Assembly: GCA_031421935.1 (NCBI GenBank)
Contig: JANOPQ010000011.1
Coordinates: 1-44,086 of the forward strand
Length of the DNA stretch: 44,086 bases
Reading direction: 5' to 3'
DNA from: JAJTFW01 sp031421935
GTDB lineage: Bacteria > Bacteroidota > Bacteroidia > AKYH767-A > OLB10
The notes under the pieces: model-generated
Databases searched by the model: none
The model's input: only the letters and a program-made list of their open reading frames with translations
What the model was told of the DNA's origin: nothing
Position numbers and translations under genes: made by a program
In this document: positions 33,942 to 43,046 of the stretch, in pieces
Layout of the letters: each line of letters begins with the position of its first letter
Position numbering within the stretch: position 1 is the stretch's first letter

Positions 33942-34667
33942 TTATAAATTGACGCCAAAGATGTAACCCACCAATGCAGATAACCCCATTGCTAATGTTC
34001 CCCATATTGTAATTCTTAACACGGCCTTTCCAACTGTTGAACCTCCTGTTTTAGCAGCCATTGCTCCCAATAAAATTAGAAATAGTATGGTAGATCCATA
34101 GAGCCAATATTCCATACCATTAATGGGAGCGAAAAGTACAGTTAATAAGGGCAAAACACCACCCACGGTAAAAGCTGCTCCAGATGCCATAGCGGCTTGT
34201 ATTGGATTTGCTTGACTAATCTCATTGATACCTAATTCGTCTCTAATGTGAGCACTCAATGCATCTTTTTTGGTAAGTTCAAGGGCTACTTGCATCGCGG
34301 TTTCTTTTTTTAAACCTCTTTTCTCATAGATTTGTGCCAATATATTTAACTCCTCTTCTGGCATTTCTTTTAGCTCCTGTATTTCTCGTTCAATGTCCGC
34401 TTTTTCAGTGTCGGTTTGTGAACTCACAGAAACATATTCTCCAGCAGCCATTGATAGTGCACCTGCAACAAGTCCAGCTACTGTTGCTAAAATAATGGGC
34501 TCGCTAGTTGAACTTGCCGCTGCTACTCCTATGGCTAGACTTGAAATAGAAATAATCCCATCATTAGCTCCCAACACTGCAGCTCTTAACCAATTGCTCC
34601 TATGAATGTAATGGCTGTCTAAATAATTGTCGATGGTTATCGTTTTCTTTTGTGGAGACGTTGTCAT
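33942..34667 (-). CDS. VIT1/CCC1-family iron or manganese transporter
   Basis: A 241-residue member of the VIT family, which exports Fe2+ or Mn2+ from the cytoplasm. Family features: the first helix with RAAVLGANDGIISISSLAIGV, the second with AGALSMAAGEYVSV, then a charged, Glu-rich loop (QTDTEKADIEREIQELKEMPEEELN) that forms the cytoplasmic metal-binding domain, and three C-terminal helices. The open frame starts at 34724, but the internal ATG at 34667 (MTTSPQKK) fits the usual family N-terminus better. The last helices end GYIFGVNL. Probably lowers free iron or manganese under overload. It is the only gene between long gaps, thus its own transcript. Confidence 0.88.
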   Translation of the reverse strand: MTTSPQKKTITIDNYLDSHYIHRSNWLRAAVLGANDGIISISSLAIGVAAASSTSEPIILATVAGLVAGALSMAAGEYVSVSSQTDTEKADIEREIQELKEMPEEELNILAQIYEKRGLKKETAMQVALELTKKDALSAHIRDELGINEISQANPIQAAMASGAAFTVGGVLPLLTVLFAPINGMEYWLYGSTILFLILLGAMAAKTGGSTVGKAVLRITIWGTLAMGLSALVGYIFGVNL

Positions 34668-34863
34668 AGAAGCAGAATAAGGGTAGATATTACGAAGGTG
34701 GCGATTTTTTAGAATTCTCAGCACTATTTACTAAACTTTCTATTAACACTTTCAGGACTCTTGCAGAACAAAGCCATGCCATAGCTTTTTTTGAAAATTT
34801 AGTTTCTTGCAATGTTGCATTAATTGCTTAATTGTTTTTACGTTTAATTATTACATAAAATAT

Positions 34864-35685
34864 TTAGAATCGTTCAGGTTTGTCATACTCTACTTCTGTA
34901 ATGTTGAATAGTGCATAGCTGAAATCTCTTTCTTTTAATCTCCATAATACATTAAAGCTTGTTGGAATAATCACATTGTTCAATTCTTTATAGTTTGATG
35001 CTTTAATAATCCAAGTTTCCAAGTTTTTCTCATCCATATACCGTTTTGTTTCCATCTCAGTAATTTCACCAGTTTCGTTAAAGGTAATTTTAAAAAATAA
35101 GGAAAGCCCATTAAAGTTATATGTGAGTTTTGCTGACATTGAATCGATCGGAAACCATTTTAAGCGTTCGCTGGGTAAAAAATTGGTAGGATATAACACG
35201 CTTTCTCCAAGCCATCGAAGTAATTCACCTTGATTGTATTGTTCGCCTTTAGCATTAACAACATTAAATAGAGAATAAAGTGAAACTATTAATCTCCCTT
35301 TGTTCGCAATGTACATATCACGAGCAATAAACATAGCTGTTGTACCTTTCCAAATGAATCCTGGTTGCTCTGTTGTGGCATATTGTTCTCCTTTTATCTT
35401 TATCCAACTTTTGTCTATTCCCGTTTTAAATAGACCCTCGTGTTTAATTCTTGCATAACTAATATATGATTGTCCATCTTTTAAAATATGGTTTAAATAT
35501 CTTTTTACAGGTTCAGGTAAATTGTCAAGTTGGCTTTTATGAAAGAGTTGATTAGATTTAATTTTGGATTGTTTAAAAAGTTCTTTTACTTCATGGTCGA
35601 ATTGAACAGCCAATCGTAGTTTTCCAATAATAAATAAAAGGGAAATCAATCCTGCTACTGAGATTATTATAATCAGAATATTCAT
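34864..35685 (-). CDS. DUF6544/DUF6920-type membrane-anchored protein
   Basis: A 273-residue protein with one N-terminal membrane helix (NILIIIISVAGLISLLFIIG) and a large soluble domain. Motifs seen in this family include LDNLPEPVKRYLNHIL, ARIKHEGLFKTG, GFIWKG, the G-E-LLRWLGES-x-x-YPT core (GELLRWLGESVLYP) and WRLKERDFSYALFNITEVEY. Its function is unknown. Its start codon overlaps the stop of the 150-residue membrane protein gene (35682-35685), and both follow the quinone-reductase gene, so the three form one operon under site E. Confidence 0.75.
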   Translation of the reverse strand: MNILIIIISVAGLISLLFIIGKLRLAVQFDHEVKELFKQSKIKSNQLFHKSQLDNLPEPVKRYLNHILKDGQSYISYARIKHEGLFKTGIDKSWIKIKGEQYATTEQPGFIWKGTTAMFIARDMYIANKGRLIVSLYSLFNVVNAKGEQYNQGELLRWLGESVLYPTNFLPSERLKWFPIDSMSAKLTYNFNGLSLFFKITFNETGEITEMETKRYMDEKNLETWIIKASNYKELNNVIIPTSFNVLWRLKERDFSYALFNITEVEYDKPERF

Positions 35686-36134
35686 TTTTTATAAATTGTT
35701 CTTACCTGTGGAAGTAGAGCGATAAAAATTATTGGTATTGCATACAAGATATAAAAAGTCTGCAACCAACTTACACCTTGCACCATTATCGTTTCAACCT
35801 GTATCCATATAATCAGAGCAAATGCTACATAAATACAGTAAGACCATCCCCAATACATATCTTTGAAGAAATTGAAAAATTCAGCAATTCTATTTTCTGG
35901 TTTTTTGATTAAAGCAAAGGTCAAAAGACAGGGAGAAAGCCCTAATACAAGGAATAAAATAATTTCGGGAAATAGGAAATTGGTAAAAGGCGAGTGGTCT
36001 AGGATGGATATGGGCAGCCCACCTAATAATTTCCCGGATGGTGAAATAATTAATAATAAACCACCACCTAGGGCACCTATACCTAGAAGTAACAATAAAA
36101 TGATTAGAATGTTTCTTGCTGTTGTTGAATTCAT
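35682..36134 (-). CDS. Four-helix membrane protein of unknown function
   Basis: A 150-residue integral membrane protein with four predicted helices (about 8-30, 50-75, 93-115, 124-142). No metal site, catalytic motif or export signal is visible. It starts 10 bases after the quinone reductase and overlaps the next gene by 4 bases, so it is the middle gene of a three-gene operon. A role in the same oxidative or membrane-stress response is an inference from position. It may belong to one of the small uncharacterised 4-TM families of Bacteroidota. Confidence 0.75.
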   Translation of the reverse strand: MNSTTARNILIILLLLLGIGALGGGLLLIISPSGKLLGGLPISILDHSPFTNFLFPEIILFLVLGLSPCLLTFALIKKPENRIAEFFNFFKDMYWGWSYCIYVAFALIIWIQVETIMVQGVSWLQTFYILYAIPIIFIALLPQVRTIYKK

Positions 36135-36144
36135 GTATTTAAAA

Positions 36145-36723
36145 TCATTTTTGATTTCTTCCTAATTCTTCCACCTTCTCTATCCATTTTTTTCTATCCG
36201 AATCACTCGAAAATTTCAGCGGAGCAAAAGCGGTAATCTTTACTGGTTTAATCCCGCAAAACTCAAGTATTGCTCTTTTCATTGAGTTATGTCCTGGACT
36301 TCTATACATCATCCAATAATACCACTTGGGTGCATCCATCGTAACAATTAACCTTGCAGTCTTTCCTTTTAAAAGTTTATCCCAGAAAGGCGAATTTTTG
36401 CGATACTTAAATGCGAAGTTGGGTAGAAAAACTCGATCTATAAAACCTTTTAATAATGCTGGGTAGGTTCCCCACCAAGTAGGATAAACAAAAACCAAAT
36501 GGTCAGCTTGTAAAATGTCCTTTTGTACCTTAATTAAATCTGGCTCAAGTTCTGAAATAAGACGATAACCATAAGTAAGTATTGGGTTAAATTTTAAATC
36601 AATTAAATGAACTAACTGACATTCGTTTTCACTAGCATCAGCTCCTATTTTATAGCTTTCTGCTAAAGCAAAACAAAAACTTTTTTTATCAGGATGCCCA
36701 TTAATAATTAATATTTTTTTCAT
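36145..36723 (-). CDS. NAD(P)H quinone reductase, flavodoxin-like fold
   Basis: A 192-residue FMN/FAD-dependent oxidoreductase of the NQO1/KefF/MdaB group. Key features are the flavin phosphate loop INGHPDKKSFCFALAES, the strand and loop VFVYPTWWGTYPALLKGFIDRVF, then a cofactor-side segment LIVTMDAPKWYY and FCGIKPVKITAFAPL. Such enzymes reduce quinones by two electrons and lessen redox cycling, or gate potassium efflux when partnered with KefC. It heads a three-gene operon with two membrane-anchored proteins. The start at 36723 sits only 4 bases after the -7-like element of site E, which suggests a leaderless or nearly leaderless transcript. Confidence 0.85.
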   Translation of the reverse strand: MKKILIINGHPDKKSFCFALAESYKIGADASENECQLVHLIDLKFNPILTYGYRLISELEPDLIKVQKDILQADHLVFVYPTWWGTYPALLKGFIDRVFLPNFAFKYRKNSPFWDKLLKGKTARLIVTMDAPKWYYWMMYRSPGHNSMKRAILEFCGIKPVKITAFAPLKFSSDSDRKKWIEKVEELGRNQK

Positions 36724-36727
36724 TTTC

Positions 36728-36793
36728 CAAAGTTCGCCTTACTCAATCACAAGGATATTACAAAGTTGTATAATTGATTTGCAAAATTCACAC
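36728..36793 (-). promoter_or_regulatory. Site E of the recurrent TGTGAA/TGTAA promoter
   Basis: Minus strand: TGTGAA (36792-36787), TGCAA (36783-36779), TGTAA (36762-36758), then GAACTTTG (36735-36728). Spacings equal those of sites A, B, C and F. It differs in lying right against the start codon at 36723. Confidence 0.55.
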
Positions 36794-37323
36794 ATTTGAC
36801 AGCGTGAAGTATCAGTTTTTATTGTTCGATGTACCTCCTTTAATTTATTTATGAAATAATTGAAGCTTAACCATTAATTTATGATTTTGTATACAAATAT
36901 CTCTAAACTATTGCTACAAAAAGCTTTTTTAGCATACACTTATTTTACAGGGCAATTTTATTGAGCTTCATTTTGTAATCTGTTGAAATCTCAACGGAAA
37001 AATAATCTCAACAATTTTTAATTCGTAATTATTAGTTTGTCCACCATGATAATTTTATTGTCTTCTATTAACTTAATGAAATAAAGTTCACTTGAAAGTT
37101 GATCATGATTAATTGTATTCGTGGACATCAACGTTGTTTTGTTTTTATTGTTGCCATTCGTTTGAATTCAGACAAAGTATTTATGTAGCAAATTTTGTAT
37201 TGACAATTGATATTGCAGCAATATTAAATCAATTTATCAAGAGGTTCAGCATGTTTGATCAAACAAATTTATTTGGTGAAAATTTCTAACGGACATATTG
37301 AAAATCTTCGATTATATTAATTT
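36794..37323. other. Long intergenic region, nothing recognised
   Basis: About 530 AT-rich bases between site E and the hydrolase gene. No protein-like frame, no shared repeat of the kinds seen elsewhere in the window and no strong hairpin terminator were found. Confidence 0.45.
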
Positions 37324-38259
37324 TTATTTCAGCAAACCTTTCATCCATTGTATTAACTCTACCTCATTCACGATCGACCATGAATGCGGATGTCGTACTC
37401 CATTTGAGCGATATCCTGTTTGAAAAGATTGCATAAATTCAGCCTTATTATTGCCCATTAAAACTAAACGATTAATAAGCTCTGCCGTCACTTCATAATT
37501 TGATCCATGGACAGTTTGATTTCGATTTTTTATTCGCCAAGCAATGTCTACGTCATGGTATGTTCTTACCGCTGTATTTTTTAAATAGATTTCGTTTTGA
37601 CTGTAATTTTTATTCATGCTAAATGCAGTAAGTTTCGCGTAGGTTGAAATATGATTTCTGGGAATTCCATGATCGTTTTTAATATGTTCCATAGCTCTCT
37701 CTGCTTCTTCAACGGCTAGTTCAGAGTATTTGTTTTTTGCATTTTCTTCCAACTGTTCGTAGATTGTAAAAATATCAATAGGTGAATCAACAGTAAAAAT
37801 TCCTTTGGGTTGAATGGGAAATTTGTCGGGATGCTCATTGCATAGCTCCACATATCGCATGGCGATCATTCCGCCTGCAGAGAAACCACCAATAACAAAA
37901 CTGTTACTCTTTACTTTAAAGCGAGTGAGCACATCATTCATAACGTTCGTTAATTTTAACAGCGTTATGGAGTCAGCGTACAACTTGTTCCCACCTGCAT
38001 AAAAGATGGTTAATATATTATTCTTATAAGCTTCCTGATGTAGTTTGGTTTCCGGCGGACTATCTTCAGGACGTTGTCCAAAGCCGGCTAACAGAACTAA
38101 AACACCGGCAATGCGGTCGGTGGAAGGTTCAACAGCAAAGTAATGACCGCCGTTAACATCTTTGCCGTCAAGCACAATTTTATTCAGTGTTTGTGCTTGT
38201 GTAATTTGCCCAAAGAGGCCATATATCGCCAAACAAAAAAATCTTTTTATTGATTCCAT
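37324..38259 (-). CDS. Secreted alpha/beta hydrolase
   Basis: A 311-residue hydrolase with an N-terminal signal peptide (FFCLAIYGLFGQITQAQT), so periplasmic or exported. The nucleophile elbow VIGGFSAGGM carries the catalytic Ser. The following GIFTVDSPID and a C-terminal GVRHPHSW, with the histidine, fit the Asp and His of the triad. The oxyanion-side loop is VLLAGFGQRPEDSP. This is close to esterase/lipase-type enzymes, perhaps similar to Ser hydrolases acting on polyhydroxybutyrate or carbohydrate esters; the substrate is not assignable. It has no close neighbours sharing its direction within 100 bases. Confidence 0.8.
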   Translation of the reverse strand: MESIKRFFCLAIYGLFGQITQAQTLNKIVLDGKDVNGGHYFAVEPSTDRIAGVLVLLAGFGQRPEDSPPETKLHQEAYKNNILTIFYAGGNKLYADSITLLKLTNVMNDVLTRFKVKSNSFVIGGFSAGGMIAMRYVELCNEHPDKFPIQPKGIFTVDSPIDIFTIYEQLEENAKNKYSELAVEEAERAMEHIKNDHGIPRNHISTYAKLTAFSMNKNYSQNEIYLKNTAVRTYHDVDIAWRIKNRNQTVHGSNYEVTAELINRLVLMGNNKAEFMQSFQTGYRSNGVRHPHSWSIVNEVELIQWMKGLLK

Positions 38260-38390
38260 TTAAATGTTTTTGTAAATCTTATTAAGTTCCATCAGTAAAG
38301 TAAACTATTGGTGGAGTGTATATCAAAGATAATAAGAAAAACAATTCTGTACGCCAGCCAATAGACGGACTGCTCTACAATCTAGAAAAA

Positions 38391-38975
38391 TTAATTTTTA
38401 AAATCAAGATTTGTTGGTTCGGTTTTCTTTTCTCTCCCAGTTGTTGTAACCGAATTATCTACTATTTCAAATTCAATATTTGTAAACCAAATTTGTCCGG
38501 TTCCATTTAACAATGCACCATACGACATTTTGTTAGCGTTTTCCGGAATGTCCAAAACAATTTCATATTTCTTCCACTCAGTGGTTCCTTTGATGGATCG
38601 ATCAGTTTTGCCATCTTTCATATTATCGAAAGATAGAGATTTTCGTGGATTCTCTTGATCAATGCGAAACCATAAGCCAGCCCAATCGGCAACATTTTTT
38701 GATTTCATTTGACCAGACATGCGTACCCGTTTCCCCAGGTATTTGGTGGGAGCAGAACTTTGCATAAGTGTTCCGAATCCTTTAACATTTTTCTTAATAG
38801 ACTTTATGGTTGCAGCATTGCTTCCTTCTGGTCCAGCGCCCTTTTCAGTTACCATTTCATAACTCTTTGCCTCAGATCCTCCTTTGACCCATCCCTCGGG
38901 TACTTGTAAATTGAATGAAAGAAGTGTTAACGTTGTTCCAAGTAGGAATATACTTTTAAGAATATTGCTTTTCAT
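38391..38975 (-). CDS. Secreted carbohydrate-binding-like beta-sandwich protein
   Basis: A 194-residue protein from the ATG at 38975 (MKSNILKSIFLLGTTLTLLS), which gives a hydrophobic export signal; the frame is open to 39053. The core LGKRVRMSGQMKSKNVADWAGLWFRID, KSLSFDNM, SIKGTTEWKKYEIVLDIPENA and GALLNGTGQIWFTNIEFEIV matches the jelly-roll, CBM-like domain sometimes found beside AraC-type domains and in secreted proteins. Here it stands alone without an enzyme domain. It may bind a sugar or peptide ligand in the periplasm or at the surface. The C-terminus is polar and charged. It is monocistronic by spacing. Confidence 0.75.
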   Translation of the reverse strand: MKSNILKSIFLLGTTLTLLSFNLQVPEGWVKGGSEAKSYEMVTEKGAGPEGSNAATIKSIKKNVKGFGTLMQSSAPTKYLGKRVRMSGQMKSKNVADWAGLWFRIDQENPRKSLSFDNMKDGKTDRSIKGTTEWKKYEIVLDIPENANKMSYGALLNGTGQIWFTNIEFEIVDNSVTTTGREKKTEPTNLDFKN

Positions 38976-39195
38976 GATTGTGAGTTTTTTAGATTCAGTT
39001 ATTTTGAGTTTATATATAACGATTTGCTTGTTTGAGATAGGCTGGCTACTCATCTTAAACGCATTACGAATATACCAATTATCTATAATCTAATTCCAAT
39101 AATTAAAATCAACTTTCTTCAGTTCAAACACACAATACTATACCGAAAGGATACCACATGAATTACAATCCCGCCGATAGAGTTGGATACTCTTA

Positions 39196-40161
39196 TTATT
39201 CTATTATTTTTAAGATGACATTGCCAGTTTTTTGTCCTGATTCAACGAATTTGTATGCTTCAACAATTTGATCTAATTTATACAACCTATCAATTACAGG
39301 TTTGAATTCCCCGTTTCGAATAAGCTCTTTTAAAAATAATACATCACTTTTAGAAATGGATGGAATTGGAAATAAAAGTTTCTTGCCGCCCCACAGTGGC
39401 GTAGTTAATGCATAAATAATATTCTCTCCATTTTTTCCTAACTCGGTTGAAATGTAAATTCCTTTAGCCGTTAATAATGGTTTGCATTGTCTAAATGAGC
39501 TTTTACCAACTGCATCAAATATAAATTCAAACTTCACATCTGTCTTTGTGAAATCCTTTGTTTGATAGTCAATAACTGTATTTGCTCCTAGAGATTTTAC
39601 TAGTTCTATATTTTTGGTATTACATACTGCTGTTACTATGGCACCAAAATGTTTTAATAATTGAACTGCTGCAGAACCGATAGCTCCGGTTGCACCATAC
39701 ACTAACACATTTTGTCCTTGTTTAACATTAGCCGCTCTAATACTCTCCAAGGCATAATGTGAACCTTCGGTGCAAGCGGCAGCTTCATCAAAGCTTAACT
39801 CTGCTGGCATGCTGGTAACAGCCTCCGTTTCAGCAATTGTTAAATACTCTCCGTGGCCTCCAAAGGATTTGTCATTGTATCCAAAAACTTTATCCCCTAT
39901 TTTGAATTCGGTTACATGCTGCCCAATTTCTTCAACTACACCAGCAAATTCGCAACCCAATATTTGATATTTTGGTTTCAACAATCCACTCCAAAAACGT
40001 GAAATAAAATATTCGGCGCTGCGAAAACCCGAGTCCGTTCGATTTACTGTAGATGAATAAACCTTAATTAATAATTCATTGTCTTTAGGAGATGGTTTAG
40101 GTACCTCCATTAATTTAGCTACTTCTGGTGGTCCATACTTAGTATATACAATGGCTTTCAT
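39196..40161 (-). CDS. Zinc-independent MDR quinone oxidoreductase (NADPH-dependent)
   Basis: A 321-residue medium-chain dehydrogenase/reductase of the quinone-reductase branch. The N-terminal GroES-like fold carries VYTKYGPPEVAKLMEVPKPSP and GCEFAGVVEEIGQHV. The nucleotide-binding fold has VYGATGAIGSAAVQLLKHFGA and, after it, a variable basic patch near CNTKN typical of NADPH preference. The catalytic zinc ligands of alcohol dehydrogenases are not conserved, as expected. Such enzymes reduce quinones or enones. A CAAATTTA (minus strand TAAATTTG) -7-like element lies at 40182-40189, but no -33 element was found. Confidence 0.88.
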   Translation of the reverse strand: MKAIVYTKYGPPEVAKLMEVPKPSPKDNELLIKVYSSTVNRTDSGFRSAEYFISRFWSGLLKPKYQILGCEFAGVVEEIGQHVTEFKIGDKVFGYNDKSFGGHGEYLTIAETEAVTSMPAELSFDEAAACTEGSHYALESIRAANVKQGQNVLVYGATGAIGSAAVQLLKHFGAIVTAVCNTKNIELVKSLGANTVIDYQTKDFTKTDVKFEFIFDAVGKSSFRQCKPLLTAKGIYISTELGKNGENIIYALTTPLWGGKKLLFPIPSISKSDVLFLKELIRNGEFKPVIDRLYKLDQIVEAYKFVESGQKTGNVILKIIE

Positions 40162-40526
40162 TTTCTAAATTTTATTGATTACAAATTTAGATTAATTTAC
40201 TTTTGTTATCGATTGGTTGGCGCGACCTTGTCCGAAAATATTCTAGTTTTCCCCTAACAACTTAGTTCGAAGATACCAGTTTTTCATTTGAAATTTTTGA
40301 ACGTGTTCAACAATAAATTTATCAACTTTCCAGACTCGTGTATAGGTAGCACTTTGCTGATGTTTTATTTTTGTTTAAAACTTTGCCCATTCATTAAGAA
40401 TTTTTATTCAATAAAAAATTCAATTCCCATTCTCGAAAGGATTATATTTTTTACCTAGCTCCGTTCTAAAATGCGGATAACATTCCTCAAACGATACAGG
40501 TTGATGTATGAAGGATTAAAAATGAT
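40162..40526. other. Intergenic region with a short decayed-looking frame
   Basis: About 365 bases. A 31-codon open stretch on the minus strand (40420-40515) reads like protein (VSFEECYPHFRTELGKKY) but has no start codon, and stops follow at once. It may be the remnant of a lost gene; I could not identify a family. The TAAATTTG element at 40182-40189 may be the -7 element of the oxidoreductase. Confidence 0.35.
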
Positions 40527-41309
40527 TTATAAATAACGATTATCTACAAGCCATTTCACAATCCGTTTTACTACTTCCAAGTTACGATCGCCCATCAGTA
40601 CTTTCACATTTCTTTCTTTTGATGGAGTAGGTACTGCTCTTTTTAAATTATCTTTTAGTGTGGTTATTTCGCAAACTTGTGAATCGTTACCTTCTTTAAA
40701 ATTAACTTTAGCGACCATCAATCCACTCGGCAATGAAATCTCATAATAATCTACATTGCTTCCATTGGGAGTTACGTCACGATAATTTCCTATCATTTTG
40801 CTTTGTTGTTCAATATTACCGGGCTCACGAAAATCGAGCGGCCATGAACGGTCGCGCTGCACAAGTACATACTCCACTTTAGCCGCAGGTGCCGCTTTGC
40901 CATTACGAGCAATAAATATAAATAATGCATCATTATCTAAAGAATCATTTTTTATGATGCCACCATTTCCAATTAACTTGGCTAAGGATTTAGCGGTTCC
41001 CAGTTTTGAAAGTTTAAAGTAACCTTCCTTATCTAAACCTACAAATGAAAGCTTGTAGTAATAACTCATATTGTCATCCTTATTTTCAGGATACTCGCTT
41101 GCATAGGCCGCTACAATCATCAGTTCATTCTTCATATTGTAAATTTCAAAGTCATTTACCATGCCCATAGTCCCTTTACTGTCCATACTTTTGATGGAAG
41201 CAATGGGTTGATCATCTATTAAAATTTGATTGTCTTTATAAGAGGCTTTTTGCGCCTGTAACGTGATGGCCTGAAGAATCAGGAACATAAATAAAATGTA
41301 TTTTTTCAT
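40527..41309 (-). CDS. Exported protein of unknown function
   Basis: A 260-residue protein with a clear signal peptide (YILFMFLILQAITLQAQ). The mature part is beta-rich with charged loops (SYKDNQILIDDQPIASI, LVQRDRSWPLDF, YYEISLPSGLMVAKV) and ends ERNVKVLMGDRNLEVVKRIVKWLVDNRYL, a helical tail. I did not recognise a family. No lipobox, membrane helix or T9SS domain is present, so it should be periplasmic or released. It is flanked by gaps of over 300 bases on both sides and stands alone. Confidence 0.7.
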   Translation of the reverse strand: MKKYILFMFLILQAITLQAQKASYKDNQILIDDQPIASIKSMDSKGTMGMVNDFEIYNMKNELMIVAAYASEYPENKDDNMSYYYKLSFVGLDKEGYFKLSKLGTAKSLAKLIGNGGIIKNDSLDNDALFIFIARNGKAAPAAKVEYVLVQRDRSWPLDFREPGNIEQQSKMIGNYRDVTPNGSNVDYYEISLPSGLMVAKVNFKEGNDSQVCEITTLKDNLKRAVPTPSKERNVKVLMGDRNLEVVKRIVKWLVDNRYL

Positions 41310-41636
41310 GGTGTTGTATTTTATAAGAGGACAAGGTATAAATATTTTTCTTAAATTTCGAATATAGTATCATTATTTCTGTGCTATTGGTCGAAAATGG
41401 CTCCTCAACAGTAATTTTAACCCAGCTCCATTCCTCATAAGTTATGTTTTGTGAAAGTCACACCCTATTTTTGCAAGACGATGACGTGACAAATATACCT
41501 ATTGATGTTTTTGCACTGAGGCCTTTGATGTTTAAAAATTATTTTTTACCAATGAATGTGTTTTATGAAAAAATAAAATGTGTTTGCAAATGGACAAGTG
41601 TTTAATTTAATACGGTTTGGTTTTTTTCTAAATAAT
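41310..41636. other. Intergenic region, nothing recognised
   Basis: About 327 AT-rich bases with no protein-like frame, shared repeat or strong hairpin. Confidence 0.4.
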
Positions 41637-42020
41637 TCAAACACCCAGTTTTTTTTCTATTTCCTTAATCTCTGTTTTTTCCTTTTTAATAGCCTGTCGA
41701 GTAAGGCCAAACAAATTCATATAGATGTTAGCAATCCAAACCAATGAGAATCCTGCAATTATATAACCACGCCAATCATTGATCAATAGTTTATAATCAG
41801 TTAAACAAAGAAATAAAATGGCGATGTAGTGACTGAAACAATACTCACAGGTAAAAAGAAAGAATAGTTTTCTACCAAATAAAGTTTTACTTTCTTTGCT
41901 TCGTTTGACAAAATATTCTCTTGGTTCCCGAAATATTTCTTCAAAAGTAACAGTCCACGAGATGCAAGCAATGGGTATTGCTAAAATAAAAAGCCAGAGA
42001 ATTTGAATATAGATTTCCAT
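41637..42020 (-). CDS. Small membrane protein with CxxC motif
   Basis: A 127-residue protein with about three membrane helices (ILWLFILAIPIACISWTV, HYIAILFLCLTDY, IIAGFSLVWIANIYMNLFG). A TCEYCFSHY motif at the second helix could bind metal or form a disulfide, as in small DUF1360-like membrane proteins. The C-terminus is a charged coiled tail (KKEKTEIKEIEKKLGV). The function is unknown. It follows the ice-binding lipoprotein gene after a terminator at 42164-42191. Confidence 0.65.
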   Translation of the reverse strand: MEIYIQILWLFILAIPIACISWTVTFEEIFREPREYFVKRSKESKTLFGRKLFFLFTCEYCFSHYIAILFLCLTDYKLLINDWRGYIIAGFSLVWIANIYMNLFGLTRQAIKKEKTEIKEIEKKLGV

Positions 42021-42163
42021 ACACCTTTTAGCGGAAGATTGATTGTTCTTTTAATAGAATATTGTTTTATACTTTACAGCTGTTGAGTTTTATGTCATTG
42101 ATTGTACTTTTAAAATTGTCAAGCATAGATTAGCAAAGTTGAATAAAGGTTTAAGAAAAAGGA

Positions 42164-42191
42164 AGAGGCTGCCTCTGATGAGACAACCTCT
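42164..42191 (-). terminator. Terminator of the ice-binding gene
   Basis: An 8-bp stem with one G-U pair (on the minus strand AGAGGTTG ... CAGCCTCT) and a 12-base loop, followed by TCCTTTTTC on the minus strand. It lies 24 bases past the stop codon at 42216. Confidence 0.75.
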
Positions 42192-42215
42192 GCTGAAAAT
42201 TCAATTCCTTTTAAT

Positions 42216-43007
42216 TTATAATGGCTTTGTTACCGTATTCATTTGTAGCGTTACTGCTGTTTGTGCCAATAACCTACCATTAATGGAAGCGCCTGTCTGT
42301 AAATTTATCCCCGTTTTTCCTAAGATGTTTCCTTCAAAATGACTGTTCGATCCTAAGGTAACGGCACCCGTGGTCTGCCAGAAAATATTTTTTGCTTGTG
42401 CTCCTCCAGTCAAGGTGATTTGAACACCTGAACTCATGTTAAGTGTCCCTGAAACTTGAAAGATCCAAACAGCATTCGGACCACCAGAAATCGTAATATT
42501 CGTTGGAATGTTAACGGCACTTGTCCATTTATATAGACCGGGTGTTAGTGTCAATCCACCAATATTTCCAGCGCCTAGGTTTAAGAAATTAGGGTTAATG
42601 CGTCCCTTAGCGTTATTATACGCGGTTTGCATATTACTTACTGCTGTAGTCAATCTGGTGGCGTTCGTTATTCTGCAAGGAAGAGGGCCAGCAGCGTTGA
42701 CTGAATAAATGTTGCCGGTTACTTCCGCGCAAGTTAAAAGAATCGCAGCCCCAGTAATTGGGCTGGTTCCAGCATCACCTGTAACCGCAGCTGGATGCAC
42801 AACGGTAATACCAGATTTTGACAAAATAGCAAAATCACCAGCAATTCCTAAATTTACTGCTTTTCTACGCACAGCGGATGTTTCTTCTATTGGCTTAATA
42901 GCGGTTACATCCGTATCTTGTAAAGAGGTATTCTCCTCTTTTTTACAACTCCCCATTAATACTACCAACAGCATGGCCGCGATTGGAAAAATGTTTTTAA
43001 CTTTCAT
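42216..43007 (-). CDS. Ice-binding (DUF3494) lipoprotein
   Basis: A 263-residue protein of the DUF3494 ice-binding family, right-handed beta-solenoids that bind ice crystals. The signal has a lipobox LMGSC with lipidated Cys21, so it should be attached to a membrane surface. A linker (about 25-50) precedes the solenoid: GIAGDFAILSKSGITVV, GDAGTSPITG, GGLTLTPGLYKWTS, ISGGPNAVWIFQVSGTLNMSS, NIFWQTTGAVTLGSNSHFEGNILG and GASINGRLLAQTAVTLQMNTV are the usual family blocks. A lipid anchor would tie cells to ice or keep ice at the surface, unlike secreted members. It forms its own unit with site D upstream and a terminator downstream. Confidence 0.92.
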   Translation of the reverse strand: MKVKNIFPIAAMLLVVLMGSCKKEENTSLQDTDVTAIKPIEETSAVRRKAVNLGIAGDFAILSKSGITVVHPAAVTGDAGTSPITGAAILLTCAEVTGNIYSVNAAGPLPCRITNATRLTTAVSNMQTAYNNAKGRINPNFLNLGAGNIGGLTLTPGLYKWTSAVNIPTNITISGGPNAVWIFQVSGTLNMSSGVQITLTGGAQAKNIFWQTTGAVTLGSNSHFEGNILGKTGINLQTGASINGRLLAQTAVTLQMNTVTKPL

Positions 43008-43046
43008 TCTTAGTTGAATTTATTTTGCAATTGAATTATTACGCTA

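Noticed and set aside
40420..40515. Protein-like 31-codon stretch as a gene
   Set aside because: No start codon, stops on both sides and no family recognised; kept only as a possible remnant.
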